From positions 62,001 to 126,000 of the forward strand of contig JAGQON010000003.1 in the NCBI GenBank assembly GCA_020427395.1: a stretch of 64,000 bases of DNA. The letters are read 5' to 3'. Shown piece after piece: positions 1-10,004 of the stretch; positions within the stretch are counted from its first letter, which is position 1, and the number at the start of each line of letters is the position of its first letter. Below the pieces are notes generated by a model that saw nothing but the letters and a program-made list of their open reading frames with translations, ran no database searches and had not been told where the DNA came from. The position numbers and the translations under genes are program-made. The DNA comes from Phycisphaerales bacterium (lineage in GTDB: Bacteria > Planctomycetota > Phycisphaerae > Phycisphaerales > UBA1924).

Positions 1-2561
<2,561 letters not shown>

Positions 2562-2723
2562 TGCGTTTCGGCCTCGGGATTGGATGGTGCTCATGCGTTG
2601 GGGTCTCGAAAAAGAGCCTTCCCCGGGTGGATTCGGGGGATGTGTGGAGAGGATGCAATGGTAGCGCGTTGCCCGAGTTTTCTCGCCGGGCAAGTCTGGG
2701 GCGCATCAAAGGAAACCGTTTCT

Positions 2724-3263
2724 TCAGTCGTACTTGAGGACCGAGTGGACCTCGCCCAACCCTTCGAGTTTCTGCCTGCCGTGCAGGAAGGTCAGCTCGA
2801 TCAGGACGGTGATTCCGCCGATCTCAGCGCCGGTCCGCTGGACCAGCTCGCAGCTCGCCTTCATCGTGCCCCCGGTCGCCAGCAGGTCATCGACCAGCAG
2901 CACCCGGTGCCCCCGCATGATCGCGTCGGTGTGCAGCTCAAGCCGGTCGGTGCCATACTCAAGGTCGTAGTCCACGCCGTGCACCATCCGGGGAAGCTTG
3001 CCCGGCTTGCGGACCGGGACGAAGCCAGCGCTGAGTGCCTGAGCGATGGCGATACCAAAGATAAACCCCCGGCTCTCTGCACCCACGACCAGATCGATGC
3101 CCTTCCCCCGGTATGGGTTGGCCATCAACTCAACCGCCAACGCCAGTGCCCCGGGGTCCGCCAGCAGCGGGGTGAAGTCTTTGAAGACCACGCCGGGCTT
3201 GGGAAAGTCCGGAACATTTTCGATCAGGGCGTTGAGCTTGTCGTGGGCTTCGGTGCTTTGCAT
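2724..3263 (-). CDS. apt: Adenine phosphoribosyltransferase
   Basis: Purine salvage enzyme that converts adenine and PRPP to AMP in the cytoplasm. The protein is about 179 residues, normal for the family. It has the N-terminal pattern FPKPGVVFKDFTPLL and the PRPP-binding loop VLLVDDLLATGGT around residues 120-132. The frame extends to a TTG at 3269, but the ATG at 3263 gives the usual short N-terminus and is preferred. It precedes gcvP on the same strand, though the gap of about 160 bases makes co-transcription uncertain. The opposite-strand gene at 3360 is divergent from it. Confidence 0.95.
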   Translation of the reverse strand: MQSTEAHDKLNALIENVPDFPKPGVVFKDFTPLLADPGALALAVELMANPYRGKGIDLVVGAESRGFIFGIAIAQALSAGFVPVRKPGKLPRMVHGVDYDLEYGTDRLELHTDAIMRGHRVLLVDDLLATGGTMKASCELVQRTGAEIGGITVLIELTFLHGRQKLEGLGEVHSVLKYD

Positions 3264-3359
3264 GCCCAAATCATACGCGAGCCCGAACGGGGTTGGTTCA
3301 AGACATGGCTATCCGTTGAACTGGATTTCTGATATGCTGCGCGTTCGAAAGGAGCGAGC

Positions 3360-3944
3360 GTGCAAATCCCACCCATGCGTCCAACCTTCGCGATCGATTT
3401 CCCGATCGAGCCAGATCTTGCGATGTCGCGCCTCTCTTCACTTGTCGATGACAAGGACTACCCGATCGATGGACGCGTCGCTGGGAATCACCTGATGCTG
3501 GTGATTCCACCCGCCCGGCGCCACTTCTGGTCACCGTGGCTCAACCTCGAGGTTCATGCCAACCTATCGGGCTCGCTCATCAAGGGACGGTTCAGCCCGA
3601 ACCCAAGCGTCTGGACCGGGTTCATGCTGACCTATATCGCACTGGGTACCATCCTCTTTTTCATCCTGATGTTCGCGGTCTCTCAATGGATGATGAACAA
3701 AGCCCCGGGGGTCCTCTCGTTGACACCAGCACCGGTGGTCATCGCGTTGGCAATGTATTGGGCTTCACTGATTGGGCAAAAAATCGCATTCGATCAGATG
3801 AACGAGCTCTACGATGCGGCCATGGGCGCGATCACCCAAAACCATGCGCCCCGACCGGACTCGAATGAAACCAGGCTGGGTGCCGAGACGGATGGGACGA
3901 TGTCACAGGCATATCCGTCGCCTGAAGGGAGCCCCGCGCCGTGA
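3360..3944 (+). CDS. Hypothetical protein with two membrane segments
   Basis: I do not recognise the family. The 194-residue product has a soluble N-terminal part of about 80 residues. Two hydrophobic stretches follow, at roughly residues 83-107 and 117-135, and then a short polar tail rich in N, P and T. Composition suggests an inner-membrane protein with both ends on the same side. The GTG start is chosen because AAAGGAG lies about 6 nt upstream; an ATG at 3375 is possible but lacks such a site. Its stop overlaps the GTG start of the next gene by 4 bases, so the two are almost certainly co-transcribed and translationally coupled. Confidence 0.7.
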   Translation: MQIPPMRPTFAIDFPIEPDLAMSRLSSLVDDKDYPIDGRVAGNHLMLVIPPARRHFWSPWLNLEVHANLSGSLIKGRFSPNPSVWTGFMLTYIALGTILFFILMFAVSQWMMNKAPGVLSLTPAPVVIALAMYWASLIGQKIAFDQMNELYDAAMGAITQNHAPRPDSNETRLGAETDGTMSQAYPSPEGSPAP

Positions 3945-4453
3945 ACCGAACTACACAGAACCATCGCGGCCACGCGTTACTTCTGGCCGTACTCCTCACC
4001 GGCACCGCCGGGTGTGCGGATAAGTCGCTTGAGCGGCAGCCCCGAGTGGACACACGCCCGATGGTCAGCGAGATCCGCCAGGCCGAGCTCGATTGGGCCT
4101 GGATCGCGGCCCAGCAATGGAATCTGAGTTCAATTGAGGGGGCCCCGCCAATCAAGGGCACCGAGCCGTGGATCCGGTTCCGTGAACACACATGGCTGGA
4201 GGGTGATGCGGGCTGCAACCGCTTCACCGCCAGTTATGATCGGAAAGCTGAGGCCGGGCTGAGCATCGCCCAGATCATCACCACCCGCATGTTCTGTGCA
4301 CAACCGGACGGTGCGATGCAGCAGGAAGCCCGGATGTACCACCTGCTCCAGCAGGCCGATGCCTACCACGCCGAGCCCGAGCGGCTTGATCTGCTCAGCG
4401 ATGGCGCGATCGTCCTGAGCTTCACGATCGAGCAAAGCCCGGAAGCTCCCTGA
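3941..4453 (+). CDS. META-domain (HslJ-like) lipoprotein
   Basis: A 170-residue exported protein. The N-terminal hydrophobic segment (residues 12-24) ends in LTGTAGC, a plausible lipobox, so it is probably anchored in a membrane by lipidation of that cysteine. The rest matches the META/HslJ pattern in order: a W-L-S-I start near residue 52, an I-R-F strand, GCNRFTASY at about residues 90-98, T.MFC near 112-116, then the ...M..E....L....... helix and terminal strands. HslJ-type domains are linked to envelope stress and heat resistance, but the role here is not known. The GTG start overlaps the upstream membrane-protein gene by 4 bases. Confidence 0.8.
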   Translation: MNRTTQNHRGHALLLAVLLTGTAGCADKSLERQPRVDTRPMVSEIRQAELDWAWIAAQQWNLSSIEGAPPIKGTEPWIRFREHTWLEGDAGCNRFTASYDRKAEAGLSIAQIITTRMFCAQPDGAMQQEARMYHLLQQADAYHAEPERLDLLSDGAIVLSFTIEQSPEAP

Positions 4454-4510
4454 TTGTAATCCGCTGCCAGTCCCGCCGACGGCAGCGTTGCGTGGGTCTC
4501 ACTTGCTTGG

Positions 4511-4550
4511 ATCAAAAACAAGAGCCCCCGATCGTTTCCGATCGGGGGCT
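4511..4550 (-). terminator. Rho-independent terminator of the first tailed paralogue
   Basis: A perfect 12-bp stem (4523-4534 with 4539-4550) encloses the loop tttc. Read on the minus strand it is followed within three bases by a TTTTT run, and it sits about 48 bases past the stop of the secreted-protein gene at 4598. On the plus strand only TTGGG follows, so it may also weakly stop transcription from the META-domain gene. Confidence 0.85.
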
Positions 4551-4597
4551 TTGGGATTCGCATTCAGTTGAAGTTCAACTGATGTGTCGTGCTCGCA

Positions 4598-5185
4598 TTA
4601 GCGGCGACGACGACCGGCAGCGATGCCGCCCAAGCCGAGGAGGGCCAGAGCCGAGGGTGCCGGGGTGACGGTGACGCGGGTCGAGCCGAGCGAGAGCTGA
4701 CCGTTGCTGTTGTCGAAGAGGGCACCGCTGACGCTGTCAACGGACTGGAGGCTGAAGGGGCCGGTGCTGGCGTTCAGCTGGAAGTCGATGATGCCGGCAC
4801 CAGCAGCTGCCAGGTTGACCTGGAAGGAGCCGATCAGGCCACCGAGCTCCGAACCCGCTGCGGGCGGGAAGATGCCGGGGATGACGAGCTGGCCGAAGAT
4901 GACTTCGTTGTAGTTACCGTTGCCAGCGTCGCCGCCATCGGTGTTGAATGCCGACCAGGCAGCGTTCGACCAGCTGATGCTGTCGACCAGAGCGCTGTCC
5001 GAGCTCATCGAGAAAGCACCGCCGAGCATGTGGGTGCCCTGGTCTGCGTCGCCGTAGACCGAGAGGGTGAAGGTGCCACCTTCAGCAACCGAGGTCGCCG
5101 AGGGGACGACGGTCAGGCTGAAGTTCTGGGCGGCGGCGACCGAGGCGATACCGGCGACAGCGATAAGTGCAACTGCGTTCTTCAT
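4598..5185 (-). CDS. Secreted tailed paralogue 1 (195 aa) with PEP-CTERM-like RRRR sorting tail
   Basis: Member 1 of an eight-gene local family of unknown function. A signal peptide (residues 1-19, cleaved after VAAA) leads to the mature start QNFSLTVVPS. The body looks all-beta, with the family blocks YGDADQGTHMLGGAF (about 44-58), FNTDGGDAGNGNYN (about 84-97) and VIPGIFPPAAGSELGG (about 103-118). The C-terminus PAPSALALLG...GRRRR is a short proline-hydrophobic-arginine tail like those called PEP-CTERM sorting signals in planctomycetes; export and surface attachment or processing are inferred from that. GAGGAG lies 9 nt before the ATG. The gene stands alone with its own likely promoter (5281-5310) and terminator (4511-4550). 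Confidence 0.85.
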   Translation of the reverse strand: MKNAVALIAVAGIASVAAAQNFSLTVVPSATSVAEGGTFTLSVYGDADQGTHMLGGAFSMSSDSALVDSISWSNAAWSAFNTDGGDAGNGNYNEVIFGQLVIPGIFPPAAGSELGGLIGSFQVNLAAAGAGIIDFQLNASTGPFSLQSVDSVSGALFDNSNGQLSLGSTRVTVTPAPSALALLGLGGIAAGRRRR

Positions 5186-5280
5186 TTTAGAGTTCTCCTC
5201 ACTTGGTGATTATCTTGTTTTTACCGTTGACCTGTTGTTGAAACGAACGACTCGTTCGTGACCCGGCCCAAAGGTACACC

Positions 5281-5310
5281 ATGCTCAGAATCGTGCCAGT
5301 CGATTGGCAA
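5281..5310 (-). promoter_or_regulatory. Likely sigma-70-type promoter of paralogue 1
   Basis: On the minus strand TTGCCA (5305-5310) and GAGCAT (5281-5286) are 18 bases apart. The -10 is followed by GGT, giving AGCATGGT, the same word found at the proposed -10 of paralogue 2. Assignment is by eye and unproven. Confidence 0.4.
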
Positions 5311-5476
5311 ATAGATTTTTGAAATCCACCGTTTTCCGGGCCCTTCAGCCACAAATGCCGATAATGCCCGCTTTTTCAGCGTTTTCCTGGCGCCTTGAAC
5401 GGATCTCCCTAGTCGCCGCTTCCGCTTGCGAGAGTCGCTCTCGACTGCCTTGGCATGGTTATCGAATACTCGGATG

Positions 5477-5513
5477 AAAAAAGAACCCCCGATCGGGATC
5501 CCGATCGGGGGTT
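5477..5513 (-). terminator. Palindromic terminator of paralogue 2
   Basis: The 30 bases 5484-5513 form a perfect palindrome (AACCCCCGATCGGG and its mirror). On the minus strand it is followed by CTTTTTTC, a standard U-tract. It lies about 50 bases after the paralogue 2 stop. The arm CCCCCGATCG is shared with the terminator of paralogue 1. Confidence 0.85.
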
Positions 5514-5565
5514 TGATTGTGAACTTCAGATCGCTGCAAGCAGCGTCTTCAGTGCATCGTCGGGA

Positions 5566-6153
5566 TTAGCGACGACGACGGCCGGCGACGATGCCGCCGA
5601 GGCCGAGGAGTGCCATCGCCGACGGAGCGGGGATGACGTTGATGGTGGCGCTACCGAGCGAAACGGTGCCGCCATCGTTCATGGTCGCACCCGAGACCGA
5701 GTCAACGGCTTCGAGCGAGAAGGGGCTGCCTGCGGTCATGTCGAGGACGAGGACGCCAGCGCCGTCAACGGTGACGGTGAAGGAGCCGATCGCCGAACCC
5801 AGCTCCGAACCCGCTGCGGGGGGGAAGATGCCGGGGATGACGAGCTGACCGAAGATGACGGTGTTGTAGTTGCCGTTGCCAGCGTCCCCGCCGTCGGTGT
5901 TGAACTGCGACCAGGCAGCAGCTGCCCAGCTCATGCCCTGAACGGTGTCGCCACCGCTCGAGGCCGCGATACCGAAAGCACCACCGAGGATGTGGGTGCC
6001 GAACGACGAGTCACCGTAAGCGGTGACGGTGAAGGTGGCAGCGCCGCCCGAGGTGTCAACGGTACCAACCGAAGGCACGAGGGTGAGGCTGAAATCCTGA
6101 GCCGCTGCAGCGGTGGCGAGCCCAGCGAGGGCTGCGATTGCGATAGTCTTCAT
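5566..6153 (-). CDS. Secreted tailed paralogue 2 (195 aa)
   Basis: Closest relative of paralogue 1 and the same length. The signal peptide runs to residue 18 (cut after TAAA), and the mature protein starts QDFSLTLVPS. The body has YGDSSFGTHILGGAFG, FNTDGGDAGNGNYN and FGQLVIPGIFPPAAGSELG in the same spacing. The second half of the first block reads DSSFG rather than the usual DADVG. The tail is PAPSAMALLG...GRRRR. An AGGAGA ribosome site precedes the ATG by 9 nt. It has its own proposed promoter (6230-6258) and terminator (5477-5513), so it is a separate transcription unit from paralogue 1. Function unknown. Confidence 0.85.
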   Translation of the reverse strand: MKTIAIAALAGLATAAAAQDFSLTLVPSVGTVDTSGGAATFTVTAYGDSSFGTHILGGAFGIAASSGGDTVQGMSWAAAAWSQFNTDGGDAGNGNYNTVIFGQLVIPGIFPPAAGSELGSAIGSFTVTVDGAGVLVLDMTAGSPFSLEAVDSVSGATMNDGGTVSLGSATINVIPAPSAMALLGLGGIVAGRRRR

Positions 6154-6229
6154 TTTCTCTTTCTCCTAGTGAGATTCGCCTCAAACAGAGGCAACAAATA
6201 GGAACGGTGAACATTCCTGACCCACTACC

Positions 6230-6258
6230 ATGCTAACCGCCCCCCACGCCCATTGCAA
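6230..6258 (-). promoter_or_regulatory. Likely sigma-70-type promoter of paralogue 2
   Basis: On the minus strand TTGCAA (6253-6258) and TAGCAT (6230-6235) are separated by exactly 17 bases, about 75 bases upstream of the ATG. The -10 is followed by GGT as at paralogue 1. The overlapping TGGCAGG-N4-GCGCT also loosely resembles a sigma-54 site, but the sigma-70 reading is simpler. Confidence 0.45.
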
Positions 6259-6336
6259 GCGCATTCCCTGCCACTTTCAGGCACTTTTTGTGATCTACAT
6301 GATAACCCGAACATAAGCCTGCCTTGACAAAACCAC

Positions 6337-6888
6337 CTAGGCCCGTTCCCACCACTCAAAGCAGAAGGGAGACGCGTGGCGATCATCCGCCGTATGGGGC
6401 TCAGAACGACGTAAAGCCCACTCAGAATGATCGATCTCAGGGAAACGCGCGTCCCCGTCGACTTCCAGGTCGATCAGCGTCCGAACGATCAGATCCGCCC
6501 GATCCATGGCCTGTGTATAAATAGTTCCCCCACCCGCGATCCAGATCGGGCGATCCAGCCCGCCAGCGGTAGCCTGTCGGGCCTGCTCCAGAGCCGAATC
6601 CAGATCCCGAGCGATCTGCACTCCCTCATGCCCCGGATCGGGCATGGACCGTGAAATGACAATGTTCAGGCGGTTGGGAAGGGGCTTGTCGAGCGAATCA
6701 AAGGTCTTGCGGCCCATGATGACCGGGCAACCCTTGGTCGATCGCATGAAGTGCCGCAGGTCCTCCGGCAGGTGCCAAGGCAGGTCCCCATCACGACCAA
6801 TGACTCCGTTTTTCGAGCACGCGACGATCATCGCGATCTCAAACTGGGCGTGGAACGCGCGGGGATCGAAGGGCTCTGTCTGCGTCAT
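6337..6888 (-). CDS. folA: Dihydrofolate reductase
   Basis: Reduces dihydrofolate to tetrahydrofolate with NADPH. The 183-residue protein shows the classic N-terminal pattern MIVACSKNGVIGRDGDLPWH, then LPEDLRHF with the acidic residue that protonates substrate, then VIMGRKTFDSL, and later IWIAGGGTIY, which binds the cofactor. It has about 18 extra residues before the first strand. The frame reaches back to a TTG at 6894; the ATG at 6888 is preferred. The gene begins 15 bases after the stop of the HAAS-like gene on the same strand, so it may be transcribed from the padR promoter. Confidence 0.93.
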   Translation of the reverse strand: MTQTEPFDPRAFHAQFEIAMIVACSKNGVIGRDGDLPWHLPEDLRHFMRSTKGCPVIMGRKTFDSLDKPLPNRLNIVISRSMPDPGHEGVQIARDLDSALEQARQATAGGLDRPIWIAGGGTIYTQAMDRADLIVRTLIDLEVDGDARFPEIDHSEWALRRSEPHTADDRHASPFCFEWWERA

Positions 6889-6903
6889 GTCCAAGCGTAG
6901 GGC

Positions 6904-8925
6904 TTAGGACTCACTTGCATGCTCGGGCTCAGGGCGGATGTCGATCAGGATCCAGTCACCGTCGGGGCCCTGCGGCTTGTCGAGCTTGGGCTTGCCGCCC
7001 GGCTCGTAGATCGGTTTATGGGTCTGGGATGACTCGGCCTGAGGGTATCGCAACCCAAACTGCCGTTCCTGATTGCGCACATACGGATCAGTTGACTTCG
7101 GTGCCAGGCGTGCGTGGTCGTCGTCGCCGTCGCTTCCAGTGCTGTAGATCACATAGCGATCCCCCTCGAAGATGTACTTGAGCGGGTTGCCCGGGTCCAT
7201 CAGATCCAGCGGGATCTCGGGGAGGTAGCTGGGGTGCAGATCATCGATGGTCGCAGGCAACTGCCCGTGCTCGGCCCGATACGCCTCAAGTGCGATCATG
7301 ACCGAGAACGACCCCATCGTGTGCTGGTACTCGAACCATTTCGTCACCACACTCCCCATCGCGGGTGTGATCAGGGCCGCGAACGAGAACCTCATCGGGG
7401 TTTCTTCGGCACGAACCTTCTCCGCGATAAGTGCAGATTCACGCAGTGTGGAGATCCACTGGACGCCCTGATCGAGCACGAGCTGGGTCTCATCCATGAC
7501 GGCATCGTGCAGCGCCCGCTCCTGCTCGCGGCTGTTCGAGAAGACGATGCTCAGCGGCATGGTCGCGGCCCGGACACGCCTGTCGATCAGCACCGTATCG
7601 GTCATGGATGCCGGCCCGAAGTCCTCGAAGGGTGCCGACATGAGCCCGAAGTACTCAAAGGCCTCCGGCGTCATCCTTCCGTTGCCATGGCCATCGTCGC
7701 TGAAGGTGCGTTGGAGCGTATCGCGGAAGTACATCCGCTCGTACGAGAGTTCGATACCGGGTAGTTGGATCAGGCGGGCGTGCGTGTGCGCAAGCTGGGT
7801 AAGCTGGTCGGAATCGAATAATCCCGGCTGATCGCGAAGCTGCCGAGCGATCTCAACTGCGACCATGTTGTGGATGGCCATCCCGACAAGTTCAGAGATC
7901 AGGAATGGCTCGTTGCGGGCCTGGCGGGCGAGCCCGAGAGCAGCAATGTAGTTTTCACACGCCAGCCCCGTATCTCCATCGCTGAGTGCGAGCCGGGCAT
8001 CGAAGATCAGCACCTGTGAGAGCCGACGCATAGAGCCGAGGTGGATCAGCTGGACGCCGATCAGCGATTGTTCCTTGTACTCATCCGGTTTGGCTGACAC
8101 GATGCCGGTGACATAGGTTCGCCCATCTCCCTGCTCAATGATCGGTGCATAGCCGACCGGGAGCCCAATGATCGGCCGTTCCGCAGCGGAACGCAAATCC
8201 TGAAGATGCGGCGCGAAACCACGCACGGCCTGCTTGAACGCCTCATACTCGGGGTGATCCGGCTCAAGGTACGGGAAGACGGCGGCTCCGAACTCATCCT
8301 CCGTGTCCTGATCCCTGCCACCGGCATCCATGTCACGTTGTGCCTGCTGCTGGGCGAGCTCATGCTCCAGCTTCGCCCACGCGACACCGCTCTCAACGAG
8401 GGTGGACCATGACTTCTGGTCCTCGCGGTATCCATCGTTGCGCGAACTGAGGATCGCGCCGTAATCCACCTTGATCTGCGGCTCGCTCGTATAGAACCGA
8501 ACCACGACCGCGATGTACGACACGAACAGCACGAGAAGCAGCACCCCCACAGTTCGCTTCGAGAATCGGTACAGCTGCCACGAGATCGGTCGCTTCCGCT
8601 TCATCGAACGACGCATGAGCTTCGCGACCCGTTTGGGATCGCCAAAGCTACCCACGATCTGTGAAGCATCTCGCCCCGCCCCGATCGCATCCTGAGCGTG
8701 CGAGATCAGTTCGCGGGTGATCTGCTCTCGCTCGTCGCGCCAGAGCTTCGTGCGGGCCACAGTCGTGCGGATCACCTCATCGACCTGTTTGGGTAGCGAT
8801 GCTCGATCCAACATCGCGAACGCCTCACGGTTCGGGCGGATAACACCGCGGGCCGCCCGCCAGATGGCGAGGAGGGGTGAGAGCCTCAGGGACCAGCCCC
8901 ATGCGTTGGCAAAGGTGCTGCTCAT
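6904..8925 (-). CDS. HAAS-like membrane protein partnered with PadR, large extracytoplasmic part
   Basis: A 673-residue protein. Residues about 40-105 resemble the HAAS/DUF1700 type of helical domain usually encoded next to PadR regulators (an acidic-basic helix with DEREQITRELISHAQDA, then GDPKRVAKLMR). A single membrane helix follows at about 125-143. The rest, over 500 residues, is probably outside the cytoplasm. Near the C-terminus is a segment with ALEAYRAEHGQLPATIDDL, a pattern seen in pseudopilin-like and other planctomycete proteins that measure no known ligand. The true start is the ATG at 8925, which overlaps the padR stop (ATGA). The longer frame upstream is padR read in another frame. 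Role inferred: a membrane partner of the PadR switch. Confidence 0.75.
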   Translation of the reverse strand: MSSTFANAWGWSLRLSPLLAIWRAARGVIRPNREAFAMLDRASLPKQVDEVIRTTVARTKLWRDEREQITRELISHAQDAIGAGRDASQIVGSFGDPKRVAKLMRRSMKRKRPISWQLYRFSKRTVGVLLLVLFVSYIAVVVRFYTSEPQIKVDYGAILSSRNDGYREDQKSWSTLVESGVAWAKLEHELAQQQAQRDMDAGGRDQDTEDEFGAAVFPYLEPDHPEYEAFKQAVRGFAPHLQDLRSAAERPIIGLPVGYAPIIEQGDGRTYVTGIVSAKPDEYKEQSLIGVQLIHLGSMRRLSQVLIFDARLALSDGDTGLACENYIAALGLARQARNEPFLISELVGMAIHNMVAVEIARQLRDQPGLFDSDQLTQLAHTHARLIQLPGIELSYERMYFRDTLQRTFSDDGHGNGRMTPEAFEYFGLMSAPFEDFGPASMTDTVLIDRRVRAATMPLSIVFSNSREQERALHDAVMDETQLVLDQGVQWISTLRESALIAEKVRAEETPMRFSFAALITPAMGSVVTKWFEYQHTMGSFSVMIALEAYRAEHGQLPATIDDLHPSYLPEIPLDLMDPGNPLKYIFEGDRYVIYSTGSDGDDDHARLAPKSTDPYVRNQERQFGLRYPQAESSQTHKPIYEPGGKPKLDKPQGPDGDWILIDIRPEPEHASES

Positions 8926-9263
8926 GCCGGCGCTCCCTTCAGGACCCCGAGGTCCCCCAGTGCCTGGGCGAGCATGTTCCATGCCTGCTCGTCGGCCTTC
9001 AGCTTGCCCTTGCCCTTGCCGGTGAGGGCGTAGTACTTGCGCTGACGCCCGTTGTCGGCGTCGCGCCAGTCGGCCTCGATGAGCCCCTTGGACTCGAGGT
9101 TGTAGAGCATGGGATAGAGCGTCGATTGCCCCATCGCCAGCACGCCATCGGACTGGGCGCCCAGGGCCTCGACGAGCTCGTAGCCGTACATCGCGCGTCG
9201 TGAGAGCAGCTTGAGCACGGCCGTGGGTCCGGCACCGCGCATGAGTTCGCGTTCGAGCTTCAT
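8922..9263 (-). CDS. PadR-family transcriptional regulator
   Basis: A 113-residue winged-helix regulator. Residues 14-85 have the family pattern: AVLKLLSRRAMYGYELVEAL, then GQSTLYPMLYNLESKGLIEA (recognition helix and wing), then GRQRKYYALTGKGK. It ends soon after, so it is the short PadR subtype without a long C-terminal dimerisation helix beyond about 30 residues. GGAGG lies 7 nt before the ATG. Its stop overlaps the start of the HAAS-like gene. A 21-bp dyad at 9301-9321 overlaps its likely -10 box, so autorepression is probable. The signal it senses cannot be read from sequence. Confidence 0.92.
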   Translation of the reverse strand: MKLERELMRGAGPTAVLKLLSRRAMYGYELVEALGAQSDGVLAMGQSTLYPMLYNLESKGLIEADWRDADNGRQRKYYALTGKGKGKLKADEQAWNMLAQALGDLGVLKGAPA

Positions 9264-9300
9264 GGTTCAACCTCCGCCCCGGCGTTGTGCTGGGCTTCGC

Positions 9301-9321
9301 ATACTATGTACGACAAAGTAT
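9301..9321. promoter_or_regulatory. Candidate PadR operator (dyad)
   Basis: ATACTATGT-acg-ACAAAGTAT is a 9-3-9 inverted repeat with a single mismatched pair. It lies 38 bases upstream of the padR start and covers the proposed -10 box. Position and symmetry fit an autoregulatory PadR site; binding is inferred. Confidence 0.6.
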
Positions 9322-9346
9322 ACGGGAGGTTGCGGCCCAAAATCAA
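9317..9346 (-). promoter_or_regulatory. Likely promoter of the padR operon
   Basis: On the minus strand TTGATT (9341-9346) and TATACT (9317-9322) are 18 bases apart; TATACT matches the -10 consensus at five of six positions. The -35 box abuts the U-tract of the upstream operon's terminator, so the two units are packed with no spare sequence. Confidence 0.5.
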
Positions 9347-9367
9347 AAAACGCCCCGGATGGGGCGT
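9345..9367 (-). terminator. Terminator of the six-gene tailed-paralogue operon
   Basis: A 7-bp GC stem (9350-9356 with 9361-9367) has a GGAT loop and is followed on the minus strand by TTTTTT. It lies about 20 bases past the stop of paralogue 3, the last gene of the operon. Confidence 0.85.
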
Positions 9368-9387
9368 GGTGAGCGAAAAGAAGTGGT

Positions 9388-9984
9388 TCAGCGTCGTCTT
9401 CGGGTGACGGCCAAAGCCCCGATGGCCAGCAGGGCACCGGTCCCGGGAGCGGGGATCAGGTTGATCGAGAGACCCGACAGGTTGAGCGTGCCATCGCTCG
9501 ACTCGTACTCACTAAGCGACGGCCAACCAAGCGTCGCGAGCGTGTAGGGATCCCCTTCGACAAAGTTCAAGTCCACGCGCCCGAGGCTCCCCTCTGCAAA
9601 GGTCACCATGAAGGTACCGATCGCATTGCCGAGCAGGGAATCCGGCGGAGGGGGAAAATCGTTTCCGAGGATGAGTTGCCCAATGATCGTCTGGTTGTAG
9701 TTCCCGTTGCCGGCATACCCGCCATCGACATTGAACGCCGACCAAAAGACGGGCTCCCATTGCATATCGATGATGCTGGCGTTGTTCGATTCGATGCCAA
9801 ACAACGCGCCCAAAATGTAATCACCCACATCGGCGTCACCGATGACTGTGACAGCGATCGTCACATCCCCGGAGCTGGTATTGACATCCAGATCACTCGA
9901 CTCCATCGAGAGGTAGAAGTTCTGGGCTGAGGCCGCCGATGTAAGCCCGGCGAGGCTGATGATAATTGATGCTGTTCGAATCAT
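9388..9984 (-). CDS. Secreted tailed paralogue 3 (198 aa), last gene of six-gene operon
   Basis: A signal peptide ending TSAASA leads to QNFYLSMES. The family blocks are present but drifted: IGDADVGDYILGALFG, FNVDGGYAGNGNYN (Val for Thr) and a shortened LGNDFPPPPDSLLG that lacks the VIPGI segment of paralogues 1, 2, 7 and 8. The tail is PAPGTGALLA...TRRRR. The ATG at 9984 is chosen because GGAGG sits 5 nt upstream; the upstream TTG at 9996 is rejected. It starts 20 bases after paralogue 4 and is followed directly by the operon terminator. Function unknown. Confidence 0.82.
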   Translation of the reverse strand: MIRTASIIISLAGLTSAASAQNFYLSMESSDLDVNTSSGDVTIAVTVIGDADVGDYILGALFGIESNNASIIDMQWEPVFWSAFNVDGGYAGNGNYNQTIIGQLILGNDFPPPPDSLLGNAIGTFMVTFAEGSLGRVDLNFVEGDPYTLATLGWPSLSEYESSDGTLNLSGLSINLIPAPGTGALLAIGALAVTRRRR

Positions 9985-10004
9985 GAGGTCCTCCAAAGTC
10001 TGAA

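Larger units (their letters stand above)
5186..5565. other. Intergenic region between paralogues 1 and 2
   Basis: No coding capacity that I can support. Reading on the minus strand, it holds the 30-bp palindromic terminator of paralogue 2 (5484-5513), about 170 bases with nothing recognisable, the likely promoter of paralogue 1 (5281-5310), and a leader of about 90 bases. The leader contains the self-complementary stretch AACGAACGACTCGTTCGT, which could fold before the start codon. Confidence 0.6.

Noticed and set aside
2669..2693. Inverted repeat TTGCCCG...CGGGCAA between apt and gcvP as a terminator or glycine riboswitch
   Set aside because: There is no U-tract on either strand and none of the conserved glycine-riboswitch words; the loop is 11 bases and the stem short.
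5290..5302. Sigma-54 reading of TGGCACGATTCTGAGC before paralogue 1
   Set aside because: The -12 GC is one base out of register with the -24 GG; the sigma-70-type reading fits better.
8926..9270. Upstream extension of the HAAS-like gene (115 codons, Arg-rich)
   Set aside because: The extension is padR read in another frame; the ATG overlapping the padR stop gives a sensible N-terminus.
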